A DNA stretch of 64,000 nucleotides from Lachnospiraceae bacterium (GCA_017456585.1 JAFTJD010000051.1:1-64000); one strand, 5' to 3'; counted from the stretch's first letter, positions 7,512 to 17,419 are shown. Translations and numbers: made by a program. Notes: generated by a model from the sequence alone, not told the origin.

Positions 7512-10487
7512 ATGAGCAATTCCACAAAAGAGATTATAGGTACATGGGATATGGCGGGTTTGTGTAACAAGGGTGATTTTTTCCAGAAAGTAACCGAATA
7601 TCTCAAAGATATAGAGGCAGAAGAGTATATGCTTGTGGCTATTGATATAGAACATTTTCGTTTCTTTAACAAGCTGTACGGTACTACAGAGGGTGACAAA
7701 CTTTTAGAGCATGTAGCGCGCTGCATTAAGGATACCGCTGATGCCAGTGGTGGTATAGGCGGATATCTTGGAACAGATAATTATGCAGTGCTTATGCCTA
7801 ATAAGAATAGCCTTTTATTATCGCTTAAGTCGGATATTGCCATAGGAGTGCGTAAGTTCAATAATGCTGCCGGTTTTCTTCCGGCATTTGGTGTTTGTGT
7901 TATAGATGATACATCAGTTGATGCAGTGACCATATATGATAGGGCGATGATGGCACTGGCACATATTTATGGTAATTATTCTAATCGCATATGCTATTTT
8001 GTGCCTGAGATGGTTAGTAAGATAGAGGAAGAGTTGATTCTTCTTGCGGAGGTTCAGGAAGCGTTTGATAAAGAAGAGTTTATATTCTTTATTCAGCCGC
8101 AGTGTGATATTTCTACCGGTAAGATAGTAGGCGGAGAATCTCTTGTTAGATGGAAACATAAGACAAGGGGGCTTATACCACCGGGAGTATTCATACCGAC
8201 TCTTGAGAAGAACGGATTTATTGCCGATCTTGATAAATATGTATGGGAAAGTGTATGTAAATGGCTTAGAAGCTGGATGGACAGGGGGTATAAACCGGTT
8301 CCTATATCTATTAACGTGTCAAGAATAGATATTTTTACAATGGATGTTGCGGCATATCTGAAGTCTTTGCTTGAGAAATATGATATACCTTCCAGATATA
8401 TTAAGGTAGAAGTAACAGAGAGCGCATATGCGGAGAGTGACGATAAGATTATCGGAACGGTTAAACAGCTTAGAGATGCAGATTTTCTTGTAATGATGGA
8501 CGATTTCGGAAGTGGATACTCTTCACTTAATATGCTTAAGAGTGTCGCAGTCGACGTGTTAAAGATAGACATGCGTTTCCTCGATATTAATGAGAATGAG
8601 GAAGAGAAGGGAATAAGTATTCTTGAGTCTGTTGTAAACATGGCTAGACAGCTTAAGATTCCGATTATTGTTGAAGGTGTTGAGACACAGAAGCAGGAGA
8701 TATTCCTTCAGAAACTTGGCTGTAAATATATGCAGGGCTACTATTATTATAAGCCTATGCCTGTTGATATGTTTGAGGCACTTATTTCAGACACCAGAAA
8801 TGTAGATTATGATGGTATATGGTGTAAGCAGGTTGAACAGATGCATGTAAGAGAGTTCCTTGATCAGAACCTCTTCAATGATACCATGATTAACAATATT
8901 ATTGGTGCAACTGCATTCTACGAGATGTACGATAATAAGATAGATATTACCAGAGTTAATGAAGAATATTTTAAGCTTGCCGGAATAGAGAAAGAATTTG
9001 AATCTGACAGTTATAAGAAATTCTGGAATCATGTACATGATGATGACAGAGTGGTGTTGTATTCCATATTTGAAGATGCATATCTTAATCCTGGCATCGG
9101 AGCGGAAGGCTATATCCACTATGTGACGACTAAAAACAAAATTCTATGGGTACATATGAAAGTATTCTTCCTTCGTGAAAAAGAAGGAAGAAAGATATTC
9201 TATAGTTCACTTAGGGACGTTTCATTCCTTGAACAGAAAAAGCATGAACCGGATACTATATTTGCTTCCGTAGAGGAACTTTCGGAAAAGCAGGTGAGTA
9301 GAATGGAGAAGTATTATGGTAATTTACCATGTGGCTTTTCTGTGGGTAAAGTAGTTCTTGACGAAAGTAGCAAGCCTTGTGATTATGATATTATATATGC
9401 TAACAGAATAATGGCTAGGATTGGCGCAGGAAATATGGAACGCCTCAGATACCTCGGACAAAGAGACTTTGCAGATTCTAAGGGAGATATGTTGGATAAG
9501 GCATATAGAGCGGCATATTTTGGAGAAACATCTGAAATATCCATATATAGTTCAATCCTTTGCAAATATCTCCAGTTTACTTTTTCGCAGTACGAATATG
9601 GTTATGTGTCTTGCATGATGAAGGATTTGACACATTCTCATATATATGGTAATGCCCTTAATAATGTATTGAGAGCTTACCAGATGGTTTATTATGTACA
9701 TCTACAGGATAATTACTGTCGTATGATTTATCCGGATGATAATCACCTTCTTGAAAGAGGTAATTATGAAGAGATGCTTAATCGCCATTTTGCAGTAGGA
9801 AAGATTGCTAAGTATGATGAAGAGAATGTTAGAAGATTCTTTTCTTTGGAACATCTTAAACGCCATCTTTCAACCAAGGACGTTGCGGAGTACAGATATA
9901 AGAGAAATGTCGAAGGCGTAGAAGAAGGTATGGGAGAGGAATGGTGTCAGGTTACCTTTACCATTAATGAAAGAGTTAACGGAGTGCCGATATCAGCTAT
10001 CTTTACTATACGAAGTATCGAGTCGATTATGCGTGAGAAGGAAGATAAAAAGCATCAGTTTCTTGCAGAGACTCTTACGGATATGACGGATGGATTCTTT
10101 ATATATAATGAAACAGGCAAGCAGAAGGTTCTCTATGTGAGTCCTCAGGTATTAAAGATATATGGGTGTAAAACTGTTGAGGAGTTTAGAGAGCTAACAG
10201 GAGGTACATTTACCGGAATGCTCCATCCGGAGGATGTTAAGAGAGTGGACTTTGAGATATCTGAACAGATAAAGGGTTCAGATCAGAAGCTTGACTATAT
10301 AAAATACCGTATCATAAGAAAAGACGGTGAGGTAAGATGGGTTGACGACTGTGGACATCTTGAGGATGGTTGCTTGGATGGAGATTGTAACCAGTTCTAT
10401 GTATTCATTGCAGATGTAACTGAGAGCATGGATGAGAAAGAAAAACAGATATTAATTGCACAGAGCAGACACTTTAATCAGGCGTGA
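7512..10487 (+). CDS. GGDEF-like/EAL/PAS multidomain protein, probable c-di-GMP phosphodiesterase
   Basis: A soluble protein of 991 residues. The N-terminal GGDEF-type domain (about 20-170) is degenerate: the active loop reads YLGTDNY, so no cyclase activity is expected. The EAL domain (about 185-425) keeps the catalytic set: ESL in place of EAL, NVSRID, VEVTES, MDDFGSGYSSL, VLKIDM and VEGVET, ending MQGYYYYKPMP. PAS-like modules follow; the clearest lie at about 456-570 and 859-973 (YVSPQVLKIYG, LHPEDVKR). ATG 7512 is preferred to an in-frame GTG at 7485 because GGGGGAA lies about ten bases before it. No membrane segment is seen. Confidence 0.85.
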   Translation: MSNSTKEIIGTWDMAGLCNKGDFFQKVTEYLKDIEAEEYMLVAIDIEHFRFFNKLYGTTEGDKLLEHVARCIKDTADASGGIGGYLGTDNYAVLMPNKNSLLLSLKSDIAIGVRKFNNAAGFLPAFGVCVIDDTSVDAVTIYDRAMMALAHIYGNYSNRICYFVPEMVSKIEEELILLAEVQEAFDKEEFIFFIQPQCDISTGKIVGGESLVRWKHKTRGLIPPGVFIPTLEKNGFIADLDKYVWESVCKWLRSWMDRGYKPVPISINVSRIDIFTMDVAAYLKSLLEKYDIPSRYIKVEVTESAYAESDDKIIGTVKQLRDADFLVMMDDFGSGYSSLNMLKSVAVDVLKIDMRFLDINENEEEKGISILESVVNMARQLKIPIIVEGVETQKQEIFLQKLGCKYMQGYYYYKPMPVDMFEALISDTRNVDYDGIWCKQVEQMHVREFLDQNLFNDTMINNIIGATAFYEMYDNKIDITRVNEEYFKLAGIEKEFESDSYKKFWNHVHDDDRVVLYSIFEDAYLNPGIGAEGYIHYVTTKNKILWVHMKVFFLREKEGRKIFYSSLRDVSFLEQKKHEPDTIFASVEELSEKQVSRMEKYYGNLPCGFSVGKVVLDESSKPCDYDIIYANRIMARIGAGNMERLRYLGQRDFADSKGDMLDKAYRAAYFGETSEISIYSSILCKYLQFTFSQYEYGYVSCMMKDLTHSHIYGNALNNVLRAYQMVYYVHLQDNYCRMIYPDDNHLLERGNYEEMLNRHFAVGKIAKYDEENVRRFFSLEHLKRHLSTKDVAEYRYKRNVEGVEEGMGEEWCQVTFTINERVNGVPISAIFTIRSIESIMREKEDKKHQFLAETLTDMTDGFFIYNETGKQKVLYVSPQVLKIYGCKTVEEFRELTGGTFTGMLHPEDVKRVDFEISEQIKGSDQKLDYIKYRIIRKDGEVRWVDDCGHLEDGCLDGDCNQFYVFIADVTESMDEKEKQILIAQSRHFNQA

Positions 10488-10503
10488 TACCACGCCTGAT
10501 TTT
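10476..10503 (+). terminator. Terminator overlapping the stop codon of the EAL gene
   Basis: AATCAGGCGTG (10476-10486) pairs perfectly with CACGCCTGATT (10491-10501) around loop ATAC, followed by only a short T-run. The TGA stop (10485-10487) lies within the hairpin. Confidence 0.65.
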
Positions 10504-10566
10504 GCTTGCAAGAAAATGGGATTTTTGATATTATTATCGAATAAAGAGTAGCTTGGTGAGGATTAT

Positions 10567-13218
10567 ATGAAGAAGCTTGTGGTTGGAATTCTGGCACATG
10601 TTGATGCCGGTAAGACTACACTGTCGGAGAGTCTTTTGTATACAAGTGGGGCTATACGAAAGCTTGGCAGGGTAGATAACAAAGATGCATATTTGGATAA
10701 TAATGACCTGGAGAGAGAAAGAGGAATAACTATATTCTCTAAACAGGCCTTTTTTGAATGGAAGAATATGAAGATTAATCTTCTTGATACACCGGGACAT
10801 GTTGATTTTTCGGCAGAAATGGAAAGAACATTACAGGTATTGGATTATGCCATTTTAGTGATAAGCGGAGCTGCCGGAGTGCAGGGGCATACATTGACTG
10901 TGTGGAGGCTTCTTAGAACATATGGAATTCCTACATTCATTTTTGTTAACAAGATGGATCAGAAGGGGACGGACAGGCGAAGACTTATGGAGGAGATAAA
11001 ACTTCGCGTAGACAGCAATTGTATTGATTTTAGCATGTATGATATGGATGCGTTCTATGATGAACTTGCCATGTGCGATGAGACGCTTATGGAAGAGTTC
11101 CTGGAAAATGGAACAATTAATGATGAACATATAATAAACAGCATACATGACAGAAAGGTATTTCCATGCTTTTTCGGTTCTGCACTTAAAATGGAAGGCG
11201 TTGAGAAATTCCTTGACGGATTTGTTAATTATACGAAACAGCCCGTGTATGGAGATGAGTTTGGCGCAAGGGTATTTAAGATAGCGAGAGACGAGCAGGA
11301 TACAAGACTTACCTATCTAAAGATTACCGGAGGCACACTTAAGGTAAAAATGCCGATAGAAGGAACCAATCCTAAAGGTGAAGAGTGGGATGAAAAGATA
11401 AATCAGATAAGGCTTTGCTCCGGTACCAAATTTCAGACAGTAGGCGAAATAGAAGCCGGAGAGATATGCGCTGTCACGGGACTTACCATGACATATCCCG
11501 GTGAAGGTCTTGGTAAGGAACAGGGAGAAGCTATGCCTTTGCTTGAACCGGTGTTGTCATACAGAATTATTCTTAAGCAGGGGGAAGATCCTAAGAAGGC
11601 TTTGGTTTTTCTTAAGAAACTTGAGGAAGAAGACCCCAAGCTACATATACTTTGGGATGAAACTCTTGGTGAGATTCAGGTAAGAATAATGGGTGAGGTT
11701 CAGTTAGAGGTTCTTAAAGAGGTTGCGTCAAGAAGGTTCGGGCTGGAGATGGATTTTGACCTTGGAAATATCCTTTACAAGGAAAGTATTAATGATGTTG
11801 TTATAGGAGTGGGACATTTTGAACCGCTTAGACATTACGCTGAGGTTCATCTTAAACTACAAGCGTTGCCGAGAGGAAGCGGGCTTGTATTTGACAGTGA
11901 ATGTGATGTTAATAGCTTAGAGCGCAACTGGCAGCGGCTTATTCTTACTCACCTTGAAGAGAAAGAACATAAAGGCGTGCTTATAGGAGCGCCTATTACA
12001 GATATGAAGATAACTGTTGTTGCAGGACGCGCACATAAGAAGCATACCGAGGGCGGAGATTTCAGAGAAGCTACCTACAGGGCGGTAAGACAAGGACTTA
12101 TGGAGGCTGAGAGTATTGTACTTGAGCCTTATTATGAGTTTAGACTTGAACTCCCTGAAAAGGCAGTCGGACGAGCTATGACAGATATTGAGAAGATGAA
12201 GGGAAGTTGTGAGATACAGGGAATAGAAGGGGAATACACAGTTATAACCGGAAAGGCTCCTGTATCTATGATGAGAAATTATCAGACTGAGGTAATAGCA
12301 TATACTAAAGGCATGGGACGTTTATTTCTTACTCTTGCCGGCTATGAGCGTTGTCATGATGAGGAGTCGGTTATTGAAAATAGTGGCTATGACGCCGAAA
12401 GAGATATAAGTAATCCTACCGGATCTGTCTTTTGCGCACATGGCGCAGGCTTTGTGGTGCCGTGGGAGCTTGTGAAAGAATATATGCATATAGAGAGCGG
12501 TCTTTCAACGGACGGTGATGTATATGAGGTGCAGAATGTAAGGCGAAGCAGTGCGACGGATGAATGGATAGGCACGGATGAGGTAGACGCCATAATAGCA
12601 AAAACCTTTTATGCCAATAAGAATGAAAAGCGTGGTTGGAAGAAGGCTTCGCTTCCGAGAAGAATGGAAAGTAATGAACCACCGAAGGTACGCGTATATG
12701 AGAAGAAGGAAGAGTATCTTCTAGTGGATGGTTACAATATAATATTTGCATGGCCTAAGCTTAAAGAACTAGCACAGATTAACGTAGATGCGGCGAGAAA
12801 CAGTCTGCAGGATACTTTGTGCAATTATCAGGCGATAAGAAAGTGTAATGTCATAGTTGTCTTTGATGCATATCGTCTTGAGGGACATCCTACGGAAATA
12901 TTCGATTATCACAATATTCATGTCGTATTCACGAAGGAGAAAGAAACTGCGGACCAGTATATTGAGAAATTTGTTCATACACATGTTAAAAATTATCATG
13001 TTACGGTAGCTACCTCGGACGGCCTTGAGCAGATTATTATACGAGGAGAGGGGGCAGCGCTTCTTTCTGCGAAAGATTTGTTGGAAGAAGTAGAAAGGGC
13101 AACTGCCGGTGCCATGCAAAGGTACACCGATAATAAATCAAGTGATAAGAATTATTTGCTCGATGGTTTTACGGAGCAGGAAATCTCAGAGATGATACAA
13201 AATGATAAAGATAAATAA
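10567..13218 (+). CDS. TetM/EF-G-like translation-factor GTPase fused to a C-terminal NYN (YacP/Rae1-like) RNase domain
   Basis: An 883-residue two-part protein. Residues 1-700 form a ribosomal-protection-type GTPase: G1 AHVDAGKTTLS (10-20), DTPGHVDF from D74, NKMD from N128, then EF-G-like domains II-V. Residues about 715-860 are a NYN domain of the YacP/Rae1 kind: LVDGYNIIFAW, VVFDAYRLEG, FTKEKETADQYIE and VATSDGLEQ, the acidic positions expected of a metal-dependent RNase. TetM binds the ribosomal A site, and Bacillus Rae1 cleaves mRNA there, so the fusion suggests a GTP-driven factor placing a nuclease on the ribosome. That role is inferred. I would not call it a tetracycline-resistance gene. 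Confidence 0.85.
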   Translation: MKKLVVGILAHVDAGKTTLSESLLYTSGAIRKLGRVDNKDAYLDNNDLERERGITIFSKQAFFEWKNMKINLLDTPGHVDFSAEMERTLQVLDYAILVISGAAGVQGHTLTVWRLLRTYGIPTFIFVNKMDQKGTDRRRLMEEIKLRVDSNCIDFSMYDMDAFYDELAMCDETLMEEFLENGTINDEHIINSIHDRKVFPCFFGSALKMEGVEKFLDGFVNYTKQPVYGDEFGARVFKIARDEQDTRLTYLKITGGTLKVKMPIEGTNPKGEEWDEKINQIRLCSGTKFQTVGEIEAGEICAVTGLTMTYPGEGLGKEQGEAMPLLEPVLSYRIILKQGEDPKKALVFLKKLEEEDPKLHILWDETLGEIQVRIMGEVQLEVLKEVASRRFGLEMDFDLGNILYKESINDVVIGVGHFEPLRHYAEVHLKLQALPRGSGLVFDSECDVNSLERNWQRLILTHLEEKEHKGVLIGAPITDMKITVVAGRAHKKHTEGGDFREATYRAVRQGLMEAESIVLEPYYEFRLELPEKAVGRAMTDIEKMKGSCEIQGIEGEYTVITGKAPVSMMRNYQTEVIAYTKGMGRLFLTLAGYERCHDEESVIENSGYDAERDISNPTGSVFCAHGAGFVVPWELVKEYMHIESGLSTDGDVYEVQNVRRSSATDEWIGTDEVDAIIAKTFYANKNEKRGWKKASLPRRMESNEPPKVRVYEKKEEYLLVDGYNIIFAWPKLKELAQINVDAARNSLQDTLCNYQAIRKCNVIVVFDAYRLEGHPTEIFDYHNIHVVFTKEKETADQYIEKFVHTHVKNYHVTVATSDGLEQIIIRGEGAALLSAKDLLEEVERATAGAMQRYTDNKSSDKNYLLDGFTEQEISEMIQNDKDK

Positions 13219-13235
13219 TTTATAAATTTTAAAGC

Positions 13236-13264
13236 TTGTAAATATAAATACTTTGTGATACAAT
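13236..13264 (+). promoter_or_regulatory. Promoter of the OFA-type transporter gene
   Basis: TTGTAA (13236-13241) and TACAAT (13259-13264) are 17 bases apart. TG at 13256-13257 makes the -10 box extended. A small CGGT/ACCG hairpin lies in the roughly 80-base leader. Confidence 0.6.
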
Positions 13265-13349
13265 GAACAATTGTGAAAAAACGTAACTGCTGTTCGGTGA
13301 AATAACCGGATGGCTGCTATAAATGATAATCAGAAAGGATACAAAAGTT

Positions 13350-14729
13350 ATGGGAAAGAACGAAAAAAAGTCCGGTGGCTGGCGTACTAACAAATGGGTT
13401 AGAGCTGCTATTCCGGCATTGCTTCTTCATTGTAGTATCGGTACAGTTTATTGTTGGTCAATTTTTAGTGACGAAATAGGAAAGTATATCGGACACACTA
13501 AGGGTGCTACCGAGTGGGCATTCAGTTTTGCAATCTTTTTCCTTGGAATGTCTGCTGCGTTTCTTGGTAATGTAGTAGAGAAGGATATTCATAAGTCATC
13601 ATTGATTGCAACTATCTGCTTCGCTGCAGGTATGGCAGGTACAGGCTTCTTCATCTGGTATGGCGGACAGAATAAGGGCAGTATGCTTGCACTTATCGGT
13701 ATTTATTTGTGCTATGGTTTGATTATGGGTATAGGTCTTGGAACGGGTTATCTTTCACCGGTTAAGACACTTATGCTTTGGTTTAATGATAAGAAAGGTC
13801 TTGCTACTGGTCTTGCGGTTGCAGGCTTTGGTGCGGCTAAGGCCATTGCGAGTCCTATTATGGAGGCTATGCTCGATAACCTTGGTGATGGCGGAATCTA
13901 TAAGATGTTCATTATTCTTGCAGGCGTATATTTCGTAATGATGTTCGTAGGACATCTTCTTCTTAAGAAGCCTGAGGGATGGCATGAGCCACAGACTAAG
14001 GAAGCTAGTAATAGCATCATGTCTGTTATTAAATCCAAGCCAATCCTTAACTATGTTGGTATATGGTTAATGTTCTACATTAACATTACATGTGGTTTAG
14101 CACTTATTTCACAGGAGAAGATGATCGTTAAGTGTATCGGTCTTGCAGGTTCTGTAGGTATAATTTCAACAGTATCAGCTATCTTTAATGCAGGCGGTCG
14201 TCTTGGATTCTCAGCGTGGGCTGATAAGATGAAGGATAGAAATACAATCTACAAGATGATTTTTATCATTTCAATTGTTTTAACAGGTGCTGTAATCTTT
14301 ACAGGCGGTATTGCTAATGGTGCAGGTAACGTACTTCTTGTAGTGCTTGTACTCGCTTTAATCTTCATGGTAAATGCAGGTTACGGCGGTGGATTCTCCA
14401 ATGTACCGACATTACTTTCAGACCATTATGGAATGAGTAACATTAGTGCTATTCATGGTATTACATTGTCAGCATGGGCATTCGCAGGACTCACAGGTAA
14501 CCAGCTTGCTACATGGATTGTAAATCACTTTGGTGAGTTTATTGACATGGATAAGTGGGTTAAGTCAGGTGAAAAGGTAGTTGTTGATACAGCTAATCTT
14601 CTTGAAGGTCAGGTTGCTATTAATCCTACAGGTTATCAGACAGTGCTTTATGTTACAATTGTACTTTACATAGTGTCACTTATTTTGAGCTTGGTATTTG
14701 TCAGACCAACTAAAACTGCTAAGAATTAA
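13350..14729 (+). CDS. Major facilitator transporter, oxalate/formate antiporter (OFA) family
   Basis: A polytopic membrane protein of 459 residues with about 12 helices. The start of helix 1, NKWVRAAIPALLLHCSIGTVYCWSIF, and the long loop with PEGWHEP after helix 6 are typical of OFA-family carriers, which exchange small carboxylates such as oxalate, formate or lactate. The substrate cannot be told from sequence. ATG 13350 is preferred to ATG 13323 because AAAGG lies 11-12 bases upstream and the shorter form matches the family. It has its own promoter and terminator, so it is monocistronic. Codon use is GTT/GGT-rich, suggesting good expression. Confidence 0.82.
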   Translation: MGKNEKKSGGWRTNKWVRAAIPALLLHCSIGTVYCWSIFSDEIGKYIGHTKGATEWAFSFAIFFLGMSAAFLGNVVEKDIHKSSLIATICFAAGMAGTGFFIWYGGQNKGSMLALIGIYLCYGLIMGIGLGTGYLSPVKTLMLWFNDKKGLATGLAVAGFGAAKAIASPIMEAMLDNLGDGGIYKMFIILAGVYFVMMFVGHLLLKKPEGWHEPQTKEASNSIMSVIKSKPILNYVGIWLMFYINITCGLALISQEKMIVKCIGLAGSVGIISTVSAIFNAGGRLGFSAWADKMKDRNTIYKMIFIISIVLTGAVIFTGGIANGAGNVLLVVLVLALIFMVNAGYGGGFSNVPTLLSDHYGMSNISAIHGITLSAWAFAGLTGNQLATWIVNHFGEFIDMDKWVKSGEKVVVDTANLLEGQVAINPTGYQTVLYVTIVLYIVSLILSLVFVRPTKTAKN

Positions 14730-14742
14730 TATGTTAATTAAT

Positions 14743-14780
14743 AAAGGCTGTTGCCGGTAGTTTCCGGTAGCAGCCTTTCT
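14743..14780 (+). terminator. Terminator after the OFA transporter
   Basis: AAAGGCTG (14743-14750) pairs with CAGCCTTT (14771-14778), with an inner CCGG-containing stem, ending in TTTCT. Confidence 0.7.
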
Positions 14781-14910
14781 GTATATACAAAATATTAAAA
14801 TGTCGAAAATTGTAGAAAAACAACTTGCGGTAAAAGAAAGTAAGGAGTATATTATAAGTAATAGGCATTATGTGATGAACAGATACGGAGAGAATATAGG
14901 AGGATTAGCT

Positions 14911-15267
14911 ATGGCCGGTATTAATAAAGAATTACTTGTAAGTGTTGGAATAGATGTAGATGAAGCGATGCATCGATTGCTTAATAATGAAGAACTCCTG
15001 ATTAGATTCTTGAAGAAATTCCCTACAGATGGTAATTATAAGTTACTTAAGGAGAGCCTTGAGAAGGGAGATGTGCAGGTTGCATTCAGGGCAGCACATA
15101 CAATTAAGGGATTATGTGGCAATCTGTCAATGAATGTTCTTAAATTAATTGTTTCCGAACAGGTTGAGTATCTGAGAGCAGGCAATCTTGAAGAGGCAAT
15201 TAGGGTAATGCCACGAGTTACAGCGGAGTACGAAGCTCTGGTAGAAGTTATTTCGACTATATCATAA
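14911..15267 (+). CDS. Hpt-domain histidine phosphotransfer protein
   Basis: A 118-residue all-helical protein with the Hpt signature AAHTIKGLCGNL, whose His is the predicted phosphorylated residue. Such proteins shuttle phosphate between hybrid kinases and response regulators. No kinase or regulator gene is adjacent, so its partners are encoded elsewhere. A longer reading from 14800 is possible, but the clear TAGGAGGA (14898-14905) just before ATG 14911 and the fit to the domain length support the short form. Confidence 0.8.
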   Translation: MAGINKELLVSVGIDVDEAMHRLLNNEELLIRFLKKFPTDGNYKLLKESLEKGDVQVAFRAAHTIKGLCGNLSMNVLKLIVSEQVEYLRAGNLEEAIRVMPRVTAEYEALVEVISTIS

Positions 15268-15313
15268 TATAAGTATTGCAGATAATTGGAACGAAAGCTG
15301 AATACATATAATA

Positions 15314-15366
15314 AGCCCGACAGATGAAGCTGTGTAATACAGACCTTCGTTTGCTGGGCTCTTTAT
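15314..15366. terminator. Hairpin between convergent Hpt and purine genes, possible bidirectional terminator
   Basis: AGCCCGACAGATGAAG (15314-15329) pairs over 16 positions with CTTCGTTTGCTGGGCT (15345-15360), using several G-U pairs, and CTTT follows on the plus strand. Confidence 0.55.
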
Positions 15367-15378
15367 GTTTGTAAGTTA

Positions 15379-16092
15379 TTATGAGTTTTTGTTTATAATC
15401 TTTGTTTCGTATTTGCCTGTTGCAAGGTCAATGTATCTTACGAATAAAGAAACCTTGTTATCAGCGTTTAAGCTGTTCCAGAGGAGGTCTGTGTATTCGT
15501 TGATATCGTCACATACATTTACAAGCTCAGGCTCGCCCTGGAAGCTTGGGAGTGGATTGCCGTCAGTCATATATGTATGAATGAAGCGACCCTTGCCTGC
15601 TATAGGATTTGAATATGCGAAGGTGTAGCGGTTGCAAGCAGCTGCATCACCATCGTCACTCTTTAAAATTGACATGGAGAAATCGAAATCACCATTTGCA
15701 AACTCGAGCATACCTGATATACGAGGTGTGTAGTTAGGGCCGTCAGGCTCGAACTCTCTTGTGCGAAGAGATTCTTCAAATGTCTTTCCTGCTTTGACAA
15801 GGTCATAAACAGTATCTGTCTGGTCGCCGTTTGTGACGATTAATTTGTTGTCAAGAACGCGAACCGGTGCATATATGATGAGGCTCGGATCTGTAAGCTT
15901 GCTAGGATCAAATGCCTGTGTGCGGATGCCTTCGCCGTCCTCTACGAATACACGATTACGGCTGTTCTCGCTTCTTCCCATAATGAAGTAAGCAACTACA
16001 GCTTTCGTAGAATCAGGAGTTCTTCCGATAATGATTCCACGACCCGGATAAGAGTTTTCTTTAAGTAATGTTTCTATATTTAACATCTTCAT
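15379..16092 (-). CDS. purO: IMP cyclohydrolase, PurO type
   Basis: A 237-residue enzyme of the PurO-like IMP cyclohydrolase family (known first from archaea), which closes FAICAR to IMP, the last step of de novo purine synthesis. Recognisable segments are NSYPGRGIIIGRTPD, YFIMGRSENSRNRVF, a GPNYTPRISGM motif and the N-terminal nucleophile-type fold. It lies 19 bases downstream of the AICAR transformylase gene, which lacks the usual MGS-like cyclohydrolase domain, so the two together replace bifunctional PurH. AAGGAG lies eight bases before ATG 16092. Confidence 0.88.
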   Translation of the reverse strand: MKMLNIETLLKENSYPGRGIIIGRTPDSTKAVVAYFIMGRSENSRNRVFVEDGEGIRTQAFDPSKLTDPSLIIYAPVRVLDNKLIVTNGDQTDTVYDLVKAGKTFEESLRTREFEPDGPNYTPRISGMLEFANGDFDFSMSILKSDDGDAAACNRYTFAYSNPIAGKGRFIHTYMTDGNPLPSFQGEPELVNVCDDINEYTDLLWNSLNADNKVSLFVRYIDLATGKYETKIINKNS

Positions 16093-16111
16093 GATTTAAT
16101 CTCCTTATAAA

Positions 16112-17284
16112 TTAGTGATGGAAAAGACGAACGCCTGTAAATGCCATAGCGATACCGTATTTGTTACATGTGTCGATAACATTGTCATCACGAACTGAAC
16201 CGCCTGCCTCGGCAATGTAGGATACACCGCTTCTCTTAGCGCGCTCGATATTATCACCGAATGGGAAGAATGCATCTGAACCAAGAGATACACCTGTCAT
16301 TGTAGCAAGCCAAGCTTTCTTTTCTTCTCTGGTGAAAACTTCAGGCTTCTCTGTGAAAATAGCTTCCCAAGCGCCGTCTGCAAGTACATCTTCGTAATCG
16401 TCGGAGATATATACATCGATAGCGTTATCACGGTCAGGACGACGAATTTCATCCTTGAACGGAAGGTTAAGAACCTTTGGATTCTGTCTTAAGAACCAGT
16501 TGTCAGCCTTGTTACCTGCAAGTCTTGTACAGTGAATACGTGACTGCTGGCCTGCACCGATACCGATTGCCTGTCCGTCCTTAACATAACATACAGAGTT
16601 AGACTGAGTATATTTTAATGTAATCATTGAAATCATAAGGTCGATGATAGCGTTATCAGGAATGTTCTTGTTCTCTGTTACAATGTTATTGAACATTTCC
16701 TTAGTTACTTCGTAGTTGTTTCTTCCCTGCTCGAAGGTTACGCCATAAACATCTTTAGTTTCTATTTCTTCAGGAACATATGAAGGGTCCATTTTGATTA
16801 CTACATATGTACCTTTTCTCTTGCTCTTAAGAATTTCAAGAGCTTTCTCTGAATAAGAAGGAGCGATGATACCGTCAGATACTTCTCTTGCGAGGAATGC
16901 AGCTGTCTGCTCATCACATTCATCTGAAAGAGCAACGAAATCGCCGTAAGAAGACATTCTGTCTGCACCACGTGCTCTGATATATGCTGTAGCCATAGGG
17001 GAAAGCTCGATACCTTCTACGAAGTATACCTTCTGTAATGTCTCGTCAAGCGGAACCGCAACAGCAGCACCGGCAGGGCTTACATGCTTGAAGGATGCAG
17101 CTGCAGGAAGACCTGTTGCTTCTTTTAATTCCTTAACAAGCTGCCAGCTGTTAAATGCATCAAGAAGGTTGATGTAACCCGGACGTCCATTCAGGATTTC
17201 GATAGGAAGTTCGCCATTCTTCATGTAAATTCTTGCAGGTTTCTGGTTGGGATTACAACCATACTTAAGTTCAAATTCTTTCAT
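16112..17284 (-). CDS. purH: AICAR transformylase (monofunctional PurH-type)
   Basis: Converts AICAR (ZMP) and 10-formyl-THF to FAICAR. The 390-residue protein matches only the transformylase part of PurH: it starts directly with MKEFELKYGCNPNQKPARIY, has the catalytic Lys-His pair K66-H67 in SFKHVSPAGAA, and later RTKDAN-like and AICARFT segments. There is no N-terminal cyclohydrolase domain; PurO downstream supplies it. The start at 17284 is preferred to a longer frame from 17353 because GGAGA lies just upstream and the family starts here. A ZTP riboswitch in the leader fits, since ZMP is this enzyme's substrate. Confidence 0.9.
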   Translation of the reverse strand: MKEFELKYGCNPNQKPARIYMKNGELPIEILNGRPGYINLLDAFNSWQLVKELKEATGLPAAASFKHVSPAGAAVAVPLDETLQKVYFVEGIELSPMATAYIRARGADRMSSYGDFVALSDECDEQTAAFLAREVSDGIIAPSYSEKALEILKSKRKGTYVVIKMDPSYVPEEIETKDVYGVTFEQGRNNYEVTKEMFNNIVTENKNIPDNAIIDLMISMITLKYTQSNSVCYVKDGQAIGIGAGQQSRIHCTRLAGNKADNWFLRQNPKVLNLPFKDEIRRPDRDNAIDVYISDDYEDVLADGAWEAIFTEKPEVFTREEKKAWLATMTGVSLGSDAFFPFGDNIERAKRSGVSYIAEAGGSVRDDNVIDTCNKYGIAMAFTGVRLFHH

Positions 17285-17419
17285 TTGTTCATTCTCCTTT
17301 TTTAATTTATAACAGTTCATGGCTGAGCTGTTTTTAATAATCAGGATTGGCAAGCATCTTTTCCCCTTGATTTGTAAAATGCTCCAAAGACAAGAAAAGA
17401 GCCTGTTCCCGGACTATGG

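Noticed and set aside
10567-13218. Tetracycline-resistance gene of the TetM type
   Set aside because: It has the GTPase fold but an added NYN domain and considerable divergence; resistance cannot be claimed from the sequence.
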